Shown: positions 25,516-36,688, counted from the first letter of the stretch. The stretch: DNA of 64,000 bases from Bacteroides mediterraneensis (GCF_016900355.1 NZ_JACJKA010000010.1:39160-103159), one strand, 5' to 3'. Notes: a model not told the origin generated them from the sequence alone. Made by a program: numbers and translations.

Positions 25516-27024
25516 ATGAGTATGAAAAAGACGTGGAAATGGATGGGAGGCCTGGCATTGGGACTGACCTTCCTCTTAGCTTCGTGCGGGGAGAAGAATC
25601 CGTACACCAACGCGCTGCCGAAGGATGCGGCGATGGTGATTTCGATGGACCTGAAAGCGATGGCCGAAAAGAGCGGCATGGACAAGCAGGTGCAGCAGTC
25701 GGTGGGCACGATGATGAAGTCGTCGCTCAAAGGAACTGCGGATGCGCTGGTAGACAAGATAGTGGACAACCCGGAGGAAAGCGGATTGCGGCTGACCGAC
25801 CGGGTGTATTTTTTTGCGACACCTCAGGTGGAAATGGGAGGTGTGCTGGTACGTGTGGCCGACAAGGACAAGTTGGAGGACCTGATCGGGCTGCTGCACG
25901 AACAGGGACAGTGTGAGGCTCCGGCCGACGGCGACGGTTGCCGCTGGACCGTGGCGGGCGGCGGACTGATGGCCTGGACGGACCATGCTTTTCTGATGGT
26001 GGTGAGCCAGGGAAATCCGAGGGACTTGCAGCACCAGGCTTCGATGTGGCTCCGTCAGAAGGACGGAGAGGGCTATTCGGGCACTCCGGACTTTGAAAAA
26101 CTCAAGAAGGCGGACGAGGACATCGCCATGACGGCTTCGCTGAACCTGATGCCGAAACAGTACCTGACTATGGCGACGATGGGACTGCCGGCTGATTTGA
26201 AGTTGCAGGACCTGAAGTCGTTTTCCACCCTGGACTTCCAGGACGGGAAGGCGGTGCTGGAAATGGAAGTACTGACCGAGAATAAGGTATATAAGGATTT
26301 GCTGAAGAAACAGGCCGAGGTGGCGGGCCCGATAAAGGGGACGTACCTGGAGACATTCCCGGCCAATACGGTGGGCTGGATGAGTGCGCACGTAGACGGC
26401 GGAAAGGCGTACGAGCTGCTGCGCGAGAACCCGACCATCCGTCAGGAGCTGGACAACTCGATGATGCCGCTCGACTTTGAAGCGATTTTCAAGGCGGTGA
26501 AGGGTGACGTGGCGCTGGCTGTGCCGGAAATGTCGTTCGCACCGGGATTTATCTTCTATGCGGACGTGACGAACAGTGAGTTCATGCGCACTTTTGAGGA
26601 CCTGAAACCGCTGCTGGCGATGACCAACGGACAGATGCGTCTGCTGGACAGGGGCAAGGATGCGTATCAGTTTGTGGCCGTGGATGGCTCGATGCTGGGC
26701 ATGGGCCGCGGACCGGCATCCATCTGGCTGGGTGTGAAGGACAAGCGTTTCTACCTGACCAACCGTGAGAGCCTGATCGGCAAGGAAGTGAAGGGTCAGT
26801 CGTTGGAGGATTGCCCGTGGGCCAAGGACGTGAAGGGCAAGCAGTTCTACCTGAGCGTGAACTTCCAGGCCTTGTCGGCTGCTCTGCCGCAACTGCCTTA
26901 CGTGGGCTTGCTGGACTACCTGACCATCGAGTCGGACGGAGCGACCAAGGGCCGCATGGTATTGCAGATGAAGAACAAGAAAGAGAATGTGCTGAAACAG
27001 TTGGTGGAAATGTTCAAGAATTAA
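25516..27024 (+). CDS. DUF4836 family lipoprotein
   Basis: A 502-residue protein with a lipoprotein signal (GLALGLTFLLASCGEKNPY, lipobox LASC). The mature N-terminus, NALPKDAAMVISMDLKAM, and the repeated structural pattern of a large hydrophilic domain fit DUF4836 of Bacteroidales, whose function is unknown. It should be anchored to a membrane facing the periplasm or exterior. It is followed at 6 bp by an ABC ATPase gene, so it may supply the substrate-binding or accessory part of that transporter (inference). Confidence 0.82.
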   Translation: MSMKKTWKWMGGLALGLTFLLASCGEKNPYTNALPKDAAMVISMDLKAMAEKSGMDKQVQQSVGTMMKSSLKGTADALVDKIVDNPEESGLRLTDRVYFFATPQVEMGGVLVRVADKDKLEDLIGLLHEQGQCEAPADGDGCRWTVAGGGLMAWTDHAFLMVVSQGNPRDLQHQASMWLRQKDGEGYSGTPDFEKLKKADEDIAMTASLNLMPKQYLTMATMGLPADLKLQDLKSFSTLDFQDGKAVLEMEVLTENKVYKDLLKKQAEVAGPIKGTYLETFPANTVGWMSAHVDGGKAYELLRENPTIRQELDNSMMPLDFEAIFKAVKGDVALAVPEMSFAPGFIFYADVTNSEFMRTFEDLKPLLAMTNGQMRLLDRGKDAYQFVAVDGSMLGMGRGPASIWLGVKDKRFYLTNRESLIGKEVKGQSLEDCPWAKDVKGKQFYLSVNFQALSAALPQLPYVGLLDYLTIESDGATKGRMVLQMKNKKENVLKQLVEMFKN

Positions 27025-27030
27025 GATGAA

Positions 27031-27675
27031 ATGAACTCTATAGAATTACAACAAACCCTGCCGGAGGTCTTTGCGGGACGCGACACTATCGTGTCGGACG
27101 TATGGCACCGGCAGGTGGCTTTCCAGAAAGGGAAGATGTATTTGATTGAAGCGGCGTCGGGCACGGGCAAGTCGTCGCTTTGCAGTTTTATTTACGGGTA
27201 CCGTACGGACTACCAGGGAATCATTACTTTCGACGGGGTGAACGTGCGGAAACTCACGGTGAAGCAGTGGACCGACATCCGCAAGCGCTCGCTGAGCATG
27301 CTGTTTCAGGAGCTGCGGCTGTTCCCCGAACTGACGGCGTGGGAGAACGTGCAGCTCAAGAACGGGCTGACGGGCTTCTGCCGCAAACAGCAGGTGAAGG
27401 ACTGGTTCGAACAGTTGGGCATCGCCGACAAATGGGATGTGAAGGTGGGGAAGATGTCGTACGGGCAGCAGCAGCGCGTGGCTTTCGTGCGGTGTCTGTG
27501 CCAGCCGGCCGACTTTTTCTTCCTCGACGAGCCGGTGAGTCACCTGGACGACGGCAACGGGCAGATTATGGCCCGCATCCTGAAGGAAGAGGCTGACCGG
27601 CAGGGGGCCGGGGTGATTGTGACGTCTATCGGCAAGCACCTGCCGCTGGAGTATGACAGGGTGCTGAGTTTGTAA
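27031..27675 (+). CDS. ABC transporter ATP-binding protein (atypical motifs)
   Basis: A 214-residue ABC ATPase. Walker A is ASGTGKSSL, the Q-loop is MLFQELRLFPEL, and Walker B is DFFFLDEPVSHLDD. The signature is MSYGQQQRVAFVR, with Tyr where Ser-Gly-Gly usually stands, and the switch histidine region reads IVTSIGKH, so the usual VTHD histidine is missing. It is most like MacB/LolD-type subunits and is paired with the permease at 27697. The loss of the H-loop histidine suggests weakened or altered hydrolysis. Confidence 0.85.
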   Translation: MNSIELQQTLPEVFAGRDTIVSDVWHRQVAFQKGKMYLIEAASGTGKSSLCSFIYGYRTDYQGIITFDGVNVRKLTVKQWTDIRKRSLSMLFQELRLFPELTAWENVQLKNGLTGFCRKQQVKDWFEQLGIADKWDVKVGKMSYGQQQRVAFVRCLCQPADFFFLDEPVSHLDDGNGQIMARILKEEADRQGAGVIVTSIGKHLPLEYDRVLSL

Positions 27676-27696
27676 GGTTTTTAAACGCATAAAGAG

Positions 27697-28884
27697 ATGA
27701 TCTGGAAATTATTGAGACAGCACATCAGTGTGGCGCAGCTGGCGGGGTTTTTCCTGGCCAACTTGTGCGGTATGGTGATTGTGCTGCTGAGCATACAGTT
27801 TTACAAGGACGTGTTGCCGGTGTTTACGCAGGGCGACAGTTTCATGAAGAAGGACTACGTGATTGTGAGCAAGAAGGTGAGCACGCTGGGCAGCCTGGTG
27901 AGCAAGGGCGGTACGTTCTCGAAGGGGGACATTGCCGACATGGAGGCACAGCCGTTTGCCAAGCGTACGGGGGCGTTCACTCCGGCGCAGTTTGAGGTGT
28001 CGGCCGGCATGGGCATGGCCGGGATGCAGCTTTCTACGGCGATGTTCTTTGAGTCGGTGCCCGACGAGTTCGTGGACGTGCGGCTGGAGGGCTGGACGTA
28101 TCGCGAGGGACAGGACGAGATTCCGATTATCATCCCGCGCAACTACTTGAACCTGTACAACTTCGGTTTCGCGCAGAGCCGCAACCTGCCGCAGCTGTCG
28201 GAGGGGGTGATGGGCATGATGACGCTCGACGTCCGTATCAGCGGAAAGGGCCGCACGGAACGCATGAAGGGACGCATCGTGGGTTTCTCGAACCGGCTGA
28301 ACACGATTTTAGTGCCGCAGGCGTTCATGAACTGGGCGAACGCGGCCTTCGGTGACGGACGGGACAACGCGCCTTCGCGGCTGATTGTGGAGGTGGACAA
28401 CCCGGCGGACGACCGCATCGCAAAGTATTTCAAGGACCGGGGGTATGAGACGGAAGGCGACAAGCTGGATGCGGGCAAGACCACGTGGTTCCTGAAAATG
28501 GTGACGGGCATCGTGCTGACGGTGGGACTGATTATCAGTGTATTGTCGTTCTACCTGCTGATGCTGAGCATCTATCTGCTGTTGCAGAAGAACACGAAGA
28601 AATTGGAGAACCTGCTGCTGATTGGATTTAGTCCGGCGGCAGTGGCGCGTCCGTATCAGGTGCTCACGGTGGCATTGAACGCGGCCGTGGCGGTGATTGG
28701 CGTGCTGGTGGTATGCGTGGCTCGCGGAAGTTATCTGGACATGCTGGGCCGGCTGGTGCCTGATTTGGAAGAGGGCAGTCTGTGGCCGGCGTTGCTGACG
28801 GCGGGCGTGCTGTTCTTAGTGGTATCGGTGCTGAACGTGGTGGCCGTACGCCGGAAGGTGGATTCCATCCGGGTAAAGAAATAA
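27697..28884 (+). CDS. FtsX/MacB-like ABC permease
   Basis: A 395-residue membrane protein. One N-terminal helix (AGFFLANLCGMVIVLLSI) is followed by a large periplasmic domain of about 230 residues, then three C-terminal helices (for example VTGIVLTVGLIISVLSFYL), the layout of MacB/FtsX-type permeases. It is 21 bp after the ATPase gene and forms the transporter with it. Substrate unknown; export of lipoprotein or a cell-surface peptide is typical for such pairs. The DUF4836 and small lipoprotein genes on both sides may be partners. Confidence 0.82.
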   Translation: MIWKLLRQHISVAQLAGFFLANLCGMVIVLLSIQFYKDVLPVFTQGDSFMKKDYVIVSKKVSTLGSLVSKGGTFSKGDIADMEAQPFAKRTGAFTPAQFEVSAGMGMAGMQLSTAMFFESVPDEFVDVRLEGWTYREGQDEIPIIIPRNYLNLYNFGFAQSRNLPQLSEGVMGMMTLDVRISGKGRTERMKGRIVGFSNRLNTILVPQAFMNWANAAFGDGRDNAPSRLIVEVDNPADDRIAKYFKDRGYETEGDKLDAGKTTWFLKMVTGIVLTVGLIISVLSFYLLMLSIYLLLQKNTKKLENLLLIGFSPAAVARPYQVLTVALNAAVAVIGVLVVCVARGSYLDMLGRLVPDLEEGSLWPALLTAGVLFLVVSVLNVVAVRRKVDSIRVKK

Positions 28885-28924
28885 ATACCTTTATATATTA
28901 TTCAAACAAAAACAGAACTGACTG

Positions 28925-29338
28925 ATGAAAAAACTGAAAAATGTATGGCTCTTTTTGGGCCTGGTGCTGATGGTGGCCGGACTGGCAAGTTGTAGTACCG
29001 AAGACCCTACGGGGGTGGAGGTATCGCGTGAAGATATTATCGGTACGTGGAAAGTGACGGCAAACGACTGGTCGGATTCGGAGGGAGATTCCGGGCGGAA
29101 TGACCACGTGGGAATGACGCTGACCCTGAATAGTGACGGCACGACGGCTTTCCAGGGGTATCACTACCAATGGACGTTGGGCAATCAAGGGGTGCTGACC
29201 GTTTCGGGGGCGGGTAATCTGAACGTGCGGGTGACGATTCTTTCGCTGGAGAACGGGGTGCTGCAGGCTACGTATTCCTACGGTTCTTCTTCGGAAGCAT
29301 ATGAGGTGGAAGGAAATTATACCTTCCAGCGGATGTGA
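28925..29338 (+). CDS. Small lipocalin-like lipoprotein
   Basis: A 137-residue protein with a lipobox signal (FLGLVLMVAGLASCSTEDP). The mature part contains IIGTWKVTANDW and TLTLNSDGTTAFQGYHY, the pattern of Bacteroidales lipocalin-like or calycin-like beta-barrel domains (DUF4923/lipocalin type). It probably sits in the outer membrane. It lies 40 bp after the permease gene. The exact DUF is not certain. Confidence 0.75.
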   Translation: MKKLKNVWLFLGLVLMVAGLASCSTEDPTGVEVSREDIIGTWKVTANDWSDSEGDSGRNDHVGMTLTLNSDGTTAFQGYHYQWTLGNQGVLTVSGAGNLNVRVTILSLENGVLQATYSYGSSSEAYEVEGNYTFQRM

Positions 29339-29354
29339 TTTTTCTTGATATTTT

Positions 29355-29455
29355 TAGACAGAAGGACATAAGTACAGAGGTGTTTATTTTATGTTCTTTT
29401 GTTCTTCTGTCATATAATTTTTTTTGGACAAAAGAACAGAAGTACAGAAGTTTTT
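29355..29455. repeat. AGAACA-type dispersed repeats, first cluster
   Basis: Contains GACAGAAGGACATAAGTACAG, then an inverted TTCTTTTGTTCTTCTGTC and GGACAAAAGAACAGAAG. These match the units of the 68-bp array at 22766. The opposite orientation of neighbouring units allows a strong hairpin after the lipoprotein gene, so it may act as a terminator. Confidence 0.6.
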
Positions 29456-29485
29456 GTGTTTATAATATATAAAATAAGGTGGGGT

Positions 29486-29865
29486 ATGGGAATTGAGGAA
29501 CTTATTAAGAAGACTGTTCAGTGTGCATTTAACGTGAGAATGCATCTTGCGGCGGGTTTTCTGGAATCTGTGTATCAGAAGGCGTTGTGGTTGGAGTTGC
29601 AGGAAAATGGAATTCGAGCCGACATGGAAATGCCTATCAATTATATTATAAGGATAAGGTGGTAGGAGAATTCAAAGCGGATCTTATCGTGGAGGGTGAG
29701 ATTATTGTGGAGCTTAAAGCGGTGCAGCATCTTAATGCGATGCATGAAAGTCAGTTGGTTAACTATTTGACTGCCACCCATAAAGACCATGGACTGCTGA
29801 TTAATTTCGGCGGTGAACGAATTGAAATAAGACGAAAGTTCCGGGAGTATAAGAACAGACTGTAG
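29486..29865 (+). pseudogene. GxxExxY protein, frameshifted
   Basis: The first frame starts MGIEELIKKTVQCAFNV at 29486 and contains the name-giving motif GFLESVY, then runs out at EMPINYIIRIRW. The -1 frame continues with YYKDKVVGEFKADLIVEGE and LKAVQHLNAMHESQLVNYL to 29865, which is the expected second half. Joined they give about 125 residues, the usual size of the GxxExxY family (PF13366). A one-base deletion near 29640 is the likely cause. The family is PD-(D/E)XK-like in fold and its role is unclear. It lies between two repeat clusters. Confidence 0.82.
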
Positions 29866-29869
29866 ATTT

Positions 29870-29995
29870 TGGACAGAAGAACAAAAGGACATACGTTTTT
29901 TTGTATATCCCTCTCGTTATTCCTTTTTTTGTTCTTATGTTCTTCTGTCAGAAAAAGACACGCACACAAAAATATGTTCTTTTGTCCTTTAGTTC
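29870..29995. repeat. AGAACA-type dispersed repeats, second cluster
   Basis: GGACAGAAGAACAAAAGGAC at 29873 is followed by inverted TTGTTCTTATGTTCTTCTGTC and ATGTTCTTTTGTCC. These can pair with the first unit. Together with the cluster at 29355 the repeats flank the frameshifted GxxExxY gene. The rest up to the atpD promoter has no gene. Confidence 0.6.
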
Positions 29996-30171
29996 AAACT
30001 CGCTTGATGTGTCCGCGCACACACAAATTTCGTGTAAATAAGTGTTTAATGTACAGCATCAGTGTGAACGATTGTAAAACGTTGAAAATAGAAACTCTTG
30101 ATTTATGTCATGTTTGGAAGAATCAGTCTAAAAAATGTTACATGGAGTTACACCTATGTGAGTTTATTCTG

Positions 30172-30179
30172 TAAATTTG
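30172..30179 (+). promoter_or_regulatory. -7 box (TAAATTTG) of the ATP synthase operon
   Basis: TAAATTTG fits TAnnTTTG and lies about 95 bp before atpD. No good TTTG is found at -33. It is the only consensus -7 octamer I noticed in the 250 bp before the operon. Confidence 0.5.
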
Positions 30180-30268
30180 CGTTACAGAAAAGGTCAAACT
30201 TTTGACAAATACCCGGGACGTTTGGCGAAAGAGAGACCCAGAAGATTCATTTTAAATTAAAATAATAG

Positions 30269-31801
<1,533 letters not shown>

Positions 31802-31822
31802 ACCATTTAAAAAGGAATAAAT

Positions 31823-32068
31823 ATGAAAGAACTTCATCTGGTTATCGTTTCACCCGAACGCCTGGTTTACGAAGGAAAAGTGAGCTTGGCTACCTTTCCG
31901 GGAGGTGCTGGAAAATTTCAGGTCATGGCCGACCATGCCCCGCTGATTTCCACGCTCGCGGCAGGGGAAGTGAAATACGTGGCCGGAAAGGAAACGCACT
32001 CGCTGCAGATTAAAGGCGGGTTCGTGGAAGTCAAAAACAATCAGATTTCAGTCTGTGCCGAACTCTGA
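31823..32068 (+). CDS. atpC: ATP synthase F1 subunit epsilon (short form)
   Basis: 81 residues with the N-terminal beta-sandwich pattern LHLVIVSPERLVYEGKV, FPGGAGKFQVMADHAPLI and LQIKGGFVEVKNNQISV. The C-terminal helical domain found in E. coli epsilon (about 138 residues) is missing, so ADP-type inhibition by that domain is not expected. Short forms occur in Bacteroidetes. It follows atpD by 21 bp. Confidence 0.93.
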   Translation: MKELHLVIVSPERLVYEGKVSLATFPGGAGKFQVMADHAPLISTLAAGEVKYVAGKETHSLQIKGGFVEVKNNQISVCAEL

Positions 32069-32137
32069 GAAGAGTGGGGCGGACGTTGAACCGAATATGT
32101 TTTTGGCGGCTTTCCGAATGAAAAACCGCACGATACT

Positions 32138-32629
32138 ATGTTTTTGTTGACCGTGAAGAAAAAGTTTGTGAAAGAATTGACCGTGATAGGAATCATACTG
32201 ACAGCGCTTGTCGCCGTAGTGTATCACTTGTTCATACCCGACAGGTATTTCCTGTGGTTTCCTGCCATCCCGATATTCTTTTATCTTTTCGGTCTCTTCT
32301 ACATAGAGATGTTCGCGTTCAATTACCGTCAGGGGGTGCAGAAGATTGCGATGACGTACCTGGTGTGCAAGGCGATGAAATTCATCCTGAGCGCAATGGT
32401 ACTGATATTCTACGGATTTGTGATTGGACATGAAGTAGTGGCCTTCATGGTGACCTTCATCTTCTTTTACTTTGCGTTTCTGATATTCGAAACCCGTTTT
32501 TTCCTTCTTTTTGAAGCGAAACTCAAATTAAGACAAAAAAGAAATGATGAAAAAAATACGGTACATAGTGATTATGCTGTTACTGCTGATGGCGGTTCCG
32601 GCTGCCACGATGCAGGCACAGGCCGCTGA
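32138..32629 (+). CDS. AtpI-like membrane protein, overlaps atpB
   Basis: 163 residues with four hydrophobic segments (for example LTVIGIILTALVAVVYHLF, FWFPAIPIFFYLFGL-like and VVAFMVTFIFFYFAFLIF). Genes of this size between atpC and atpB in Bacteroidetes are placed where other bacteria carry atpI. The last 28 codons overlap atpB by 86 bp in another frame, so they form an unusual soluble tail (KNTVHSDYAVTADGGSG). A frameshift that removed the original stop near 32545 is possible. Confidence 0.6.
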   Translation: MFLLTVKKKFVKELTVIGIILTALVAVVYHLFIPDRYFLWFPAIPIFFYLFGLFYIEMFAFNYRQGVQKIAMTYLVCKAMKFILSAMVLIFYGFVIGHEVVAFMVTFIFFYFAFLIFETRFFLLFEAKLKLRQKRNDEKNTVHSDYAVTADGGSGCHDAGTGR

Positions 32630-33605
32630 GGGTGACGTAGACGTGAACGAACTGGTGTTCGGACACATCGGCGATGCCTATGAGTGGCACATCGCGACCT
32701 TCGGCAACACGGAGGTGCGCATCCCGCTGCCCGTAATCGTGAAAAGCAGTACAGGCTGGCACGTGTTCTCGTCTGCCCGGCTGGAGGAAGGTCCTTACGA
32801 GGGTCTCTACGTGGCCAAGGGCGGCAGCTACGACGGCAAAATCGTGGAACGGAACGCAGCCGGCGAGGAGGTCCGTCCGCTGGACATCTCCATTACGAAG
32901 AATGTGCTGGGCTTGTTTATCAACAGTGCGGTGCTGCTGGTGATTATGCTGAGCTGCGCCCGCTGGTACAAGAAACATCCGCTGGAAGACGGGGCTCCGA
33001 AAGGGGGCGTCGGCATGATAGAGGCTACGGTGATGTCGATTTACAACGACGTGATCAAGGGCTGTGTGGGCGAGAACTACCGCCGCTACGCACCTTATCT
33101 GCTCACCGCTTTCTTCTTCGTGCTGGCCAACAACCTGATGGGGTTGATTCCGATTTTCCCCGGTGGTGCCAACGTGACGGGTAACATCGCCATTACCATG
33201 GTGCTGGCCCTGTGTACGTTCGTGCTGACCAACGTGTACGGTACGAAGGCTTACTGGAAGGAAATCTTCTGGCCTGATGTGCCTACCTGGCTGAAGGCGC
33301 CGGTACCTATGATGCCGTTGATTGAATTCTTCGGTATCTTTACGAAGCCGTTCGCACTGATGATCCGTTTGTTTGCCAACATCATGGCAGGACATGCGGC
33401 AGTGCTGAGCCTGATTGCCATTATCTTCATCACGGTGAAATCAGGACCGGTGATCAACGGTTCGATGACGGTGGTGGCTGTGGCATTCGGCATTTTCATG
33501 GATGCGCTGGAACTTCTGGTGGCATTCATCCAGGCATACGTGTTCACGATGCTGTCGGCCGTGTTTATCGGCTTGTCGCAGGTGAAGGAACATGCCAAAA
33601 AATAA
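32544..33605 (+). CDS. atpB: ATP synthase F0 subunit a
   Basis: 353 residues. The N-terminus looks like a signal peptide (VIMLLLLMAVPAATMQAQA), followed by a ~90-residue periplasmic part and the membrane domain with the essential arginine in FALMIRLFANIMAGHA. The long N-terminal extension is a Bacteroidetes feature. It forms the proton half-channels next to the c-ring. ATG at 32544 has a possible RBS, AAAAAAGAAATG-like, just upstream. Confidence 0.95.
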   Translation: MMKKIRYIVIMLLLLMAVPAATMQAQAAEGDVDVNELVFGHIGDAYEWHIATFGNTEVRIPLPVIVKSSTGWHVFSSARLEEGPYEGLYVAKGGSYDGKIVERNAAGEEVRPLDISITKNVLGLFINSAVLLVIMLSCARWYKKHPLEDGAPKGGVGMIEATVMSIYNDVIKGCVGENYRRYAPYLLTAFFFVLANNLMGLIPIFPGGANVTGNIAITMVLALCTFVLTNVYGTKAYWKEIFWPDVPTWLKAPVPMMPLIEFFGIFTKPFALMIRLFANIMAGHAAVLSLIAIIFITVKSGPVINGSMTVVAVAFGIFMDALELLVAFIQAYVFTMLSAVFIGLSQVKEHAKK

Positions 33606-33638
33606 TAGACTAAAGAAAATTAAAGTATAACCTTTTAA

Positions 33639-33905
<267 letters not shown>

Positions 33906-33923
33906 TACATAAAACAGTAAATT

Positions 33924-34427
33924 ATGGGATTATTAACTCCGGACCCGGGGCTACTGTTCTGGATGATTATCACCTTCGGAGTCGTATTCTTCCTCCTGGC
34001 AAAATACGGCTTCCCGGTAATCATCAAGACGGTGGAGGACCGGAAAGCATACATTGACAACTCGCTCAAGGCTGCCCGTGAGGCCAACGAACAGCTGGCC
34101 AACGTGAAGGTGGAAGGAGAGAAAATCCTGACACAGGCTCACGAAGAGCAGAGCCGTATTTTGAGTGAGGCAGCGGCTACACGCGACCGTATCATCAAGG
34201 ACGCTCAGGAAAAAGCCTTCACTGAAGGCAACCGCCTGATGGAGGAGATGAAGAAGCAGATTGAAACGGAAAAGGAAAGTGCCATCCGTGACATCCGCCG
34301 TCAGGTAGCTGTGCTGTCGGTGGGCATTGCGGAAAAAATCATGCGCAGCAAACTGGCTGACGAAAAGGAACAGGCCGCGCTGATTGACCGTATGCTGGAT
34401 GAAATGATTGAATCTTCTAAAAAATAA
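33924..34427 (+). CDS. atpF: ATP synthase F0 subunit b
   Basis: 167 residues: one N-terminal membrane helix (FWMIITFGVVFFLLAKYG) and a long charged helix rich in Glu/Lys/Ala (REANEQLANVKVEGEKIL, ILSEAAATRDRIIKDAQ). It is the peripheral stalk that links the a subunit to delta and alpha. Lies 18 bp after atpE. Confidence 0.94.
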   Translation: MGLLTPDPGLLFWMIITFGVVFFLLAKYGFPVIIKTVEDRKAYIDNSLKAAREANEQLANVKVEGEKILTQAHEEQSRILSEAAATRDRIIKDAQEKAFTEGNRLMEEMKKQIETEKESAIRDIRRQVAVLSVGIAEKIMRSKLADEKEQAALIDRMLDEMIESSKK

Positions 34428-34434
34428 ATGAGTT

Positions 34435-34989
34435 ATGAATACAGGAGTCGTTTCAAGGCGTTTCGCGAAGGCGCTGCTGGCGTACGCGAAGGACGAGGGA
34501 CAGGAAGACAAGGTGTATGAGGAGGTGAGAACACTGGCCGCACACTTTGTGGAAGTGCCCGGCCTGCGCCACGCCATTGAGAATCCTGTACTGGAGAAAA
34601 AGAAAAAGGTGGAGCTGCTTTGCGAGGCGTCGGGAGGAAAGACGGTGAGCAAAGTGCTCACGCGCTTCTTCAATCTGGTGCTGGAGGAGAGACGGGAAAA
34701 GTTCTTGCAGTTCATGACGTGGTCGTACATCGACCTTTATCAGGAGGACAAAAACATTCTCATCGGTAAGCTGACGACCGCTGCAAGCTCGCCCAGACTG
34801 GTGGAACACTTGCAGAAACTGGCTGCGGAACGTACGCACGGCAAGGTGATACTGGAAGAAAAGGTGGACAAGAACCTGATCGGAGGGTACATCATCGAAC
34901 TGGCGGGCTACCGCCTGGATGCCAGTGTGGCCAACCAGCTGAAGCGCGTAAAACAGCAGTTTATCGCGAAAAACAGAAGAATAGTGTGA
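34435..34989 (+). CDS. atpH: ATP synthase F1 subunit delta
   Basis: 184 residues, with the OSCP/delta pattern RRFAKALLAYAKDEGQE at the N-terminus and the C-terminal LIGGYIIELAGYRLDASV. It joins the peripheral stalk to the top of F1. It starts 7 bp after atpF. A ~105-bp AT-rich gap with a hairpin-like repeat (TTAACTATTAACTTTTAACTA) follows before atpA. Confidence 0.93.
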   Translation: MNTGVVSRRFAKALLAYAKDEGQEDKVYEEVRTLAAHFVEVPGLRHAIENPVLEKKKKVELLCEASGGKTVSKVLTRFFNLVLEERREKFLQFMTWSYIDLYQEDKNILIGKLTTAASSPRLVEHLQKLAAERTHGKVILEEKVDKNLIGGYIIELAGYRLDASVANQLKRVKQQFIAKNRRIV

Positions 34990-35093
34990 GAGTGAAAAGG
35001 GAGAAGTCCAGAAGTAAAAGGTTTACTTTTAACGACTCTTGCTTTCGTCTCTCGTGTTTAACTATTAACTTTTAACTATTAATTAAAAGAACT

Positions 35094-36683
35094 ATGCCAG
35101 AAAATACAATAAAACCCAGCGAAGTTTCAGAGGTGTTGCTCCAACAGTTGAAGGGGATTGACAACTCGCTGAAATTCGACGAAGTAGGTACCGTACTTCA
35201 GGTGAGCGATGGCGTGGCTCGTATTTACGGTCTGCGTAATGCGGAAGCCAACGAGTTGCTGCAGTTTGAAAACGGTATCATGGGAACGGTGATGAATCTG
35301 GAGGAGGACAACGTGGGAGCCGTGCTCCTGGGTCCGACCGACCAGATCAAGGAGGGGATGATTGTAAAGCGTACCAAGCATATCGCTTCCATCAACGTGG
35401 GCGAATCGATGTTAGGACGTGTGATCGACCCTCTGGGCGTGCCTTTGGACGGACGCGGTGAGATTGGCGGTGAGCTCTGCGAAATGCCGCTGGAGCGTAA
35501 GGCACCGGGAGTTATCTTCCGTCAGCCGGTAACCGAACCGTTGCAGACGGGTCTGAAGGCCATCGACGCGATGATTCCTATCGGCCGCGGACAGCGTGAG
35601 TTGATCATCGGCGACCGTCAGACCGGGAAGACGGCCATTGCTATCGATACCATCATCAACCAACGTTCGAACTTTGAAGCCGGAAATCCGGTGTACTGTA
35701 TCTATGTGGCCATCGGTCAGAAAGGTTCTACCGTAGCGAGCATCGTGAACGCGCTGCGTGAAAAGGGTGCCATGGACTATACCATCGTGGTAGCCGCTAC
35801 GGCTTCCGACCCTGCTGCCATGCAGTATTTCGCTCCGTTTGCGGGTGCCGCCATCGGTGAATACTTCCGTGATACCGGCCGTCATGCCCTCGTGGTATAC
35901 GATGACTTGTCAAAACAGGCCGTGGCTTACCGTGAGGTATCTTTGATTCTGCGTCGTCCGTCCGGACGTGAGGCTTATCCGGGTGATATCTTCTACCTGC
36001 ACTCTCGTCTGTTGGAACGTGCAGCCAAAATCATCAGCCAGCAGGAAGTAGCCGAGCAGATGAACGACCTGCCTGCCAGCCTGAAAGGCAAGGTAAAGGC
36101 CGGCGGTTCACTGACTGCCCTCCCGATTATCGAGACTCAGGCCGGCGACGTTTCTGCCTACATCCCGACCAACGTGATTTCCATTACCGATGGTCAGATT
36201 TTCTTGGAAACCGACTTGTTCAACCAAGGTTTCCGTCCGGCCATCAACGTAGGTATCTCCGTATCCCGTGTAGGTGGTAGCGCCCAGATCAAGAGTATGA
36301 AGAAAGTGGCCGGTACGCTGAAAATCGACCAGGCTCAGTATCGTGAACTGGAAGCCTTCTCCAAGTTCAGCAGCGACATGGACCCTGTAACGGCCATGGC
36401 CATCGACCGCGGACGTAAGAACAACCAGCTGCTGATTCAGCCGCAGTACTCACCGATGCCGGTGGGCGAACAGGTAGCCATCCTGTACTGTGGTACGCAC
36501 AGCCTGATGCGCGAAATTCCTATCGCCAAGGTACGTGCGTTCCAGGATGCCTTCCTCACGACCCTGCGTGCGAACCACCAGGCCGACGTGCTCGACGTGC
36601 TGGCATCTGGAAAGATCAACGACGACGTCACAGCCATTATCGAAAAAGTAGCGGCAGAAACTGCCAGACAATTTAAAGCATAA
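35094..36683 (+). CDS. atpA: ATP synthase F1 subunit alpha
   Basis: 529 residues, with the P-loop [15 protein letters not shown] and the motif [16 protein letters not shown] of alpha subunits. The C-terminal region contains [17 protein letters not shown]. It is non-catalytic, forms the hexamer with beta and is of normal length. It lies 5 bp before atpG. Confidence 0.98.
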   Translation: MPENTIKPSEVSEVLLQQLKGIDNSLKFDEVGTVLQVSDGVARIYGLRNAEANELLQFENGIMGTVMNLEEDNVGAVLLGPTDQIKEGMIVKRTKHIASINVGESMLGRVIDPLGVPLDGRGEIGGELCEMPLERKAPGVIFRQPVTEPLQTGLKAIDAMIPIGRGQRELIIGDRQTGKTAIAIDTIINQRSNFEAGNPVYCIYVAIGQKGSTVASIVNALREKGAMDYTIVVAATASDPAAMQYFAPFAGAAIGEYFRDTGRHALVVYDDLSKQAVAYREVSLILRRPSGREAYPGDIFYLHSRLLERAAKIISQQEVAEQMNDLPASLKGKVKAGGSLTALPIIETQAGDVSAYIPTNVISITDGQIFLETDLFNQGFRPAINVGISVSRVGGSAQIKSMKKVAGTLKIDQAQYRELEAFSKFSSDMDPVTAMAIDRGRKNNQLLIQPQYSPMPVGEQVAILYCGTHSLMREIPIAKVRAFQDAFLTTLRANHQADVLDVLASGKINDDVTAIIEKVAAETARQFKA

Positions 36684-36688
36684 TCCTC

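Noticed and set aside
29869..30174. 101-codon open frame before atpD
   Set aside because: It runs through the AGAACA repeats and the -7 box of the ATP synthase operon and has no protein pattern.
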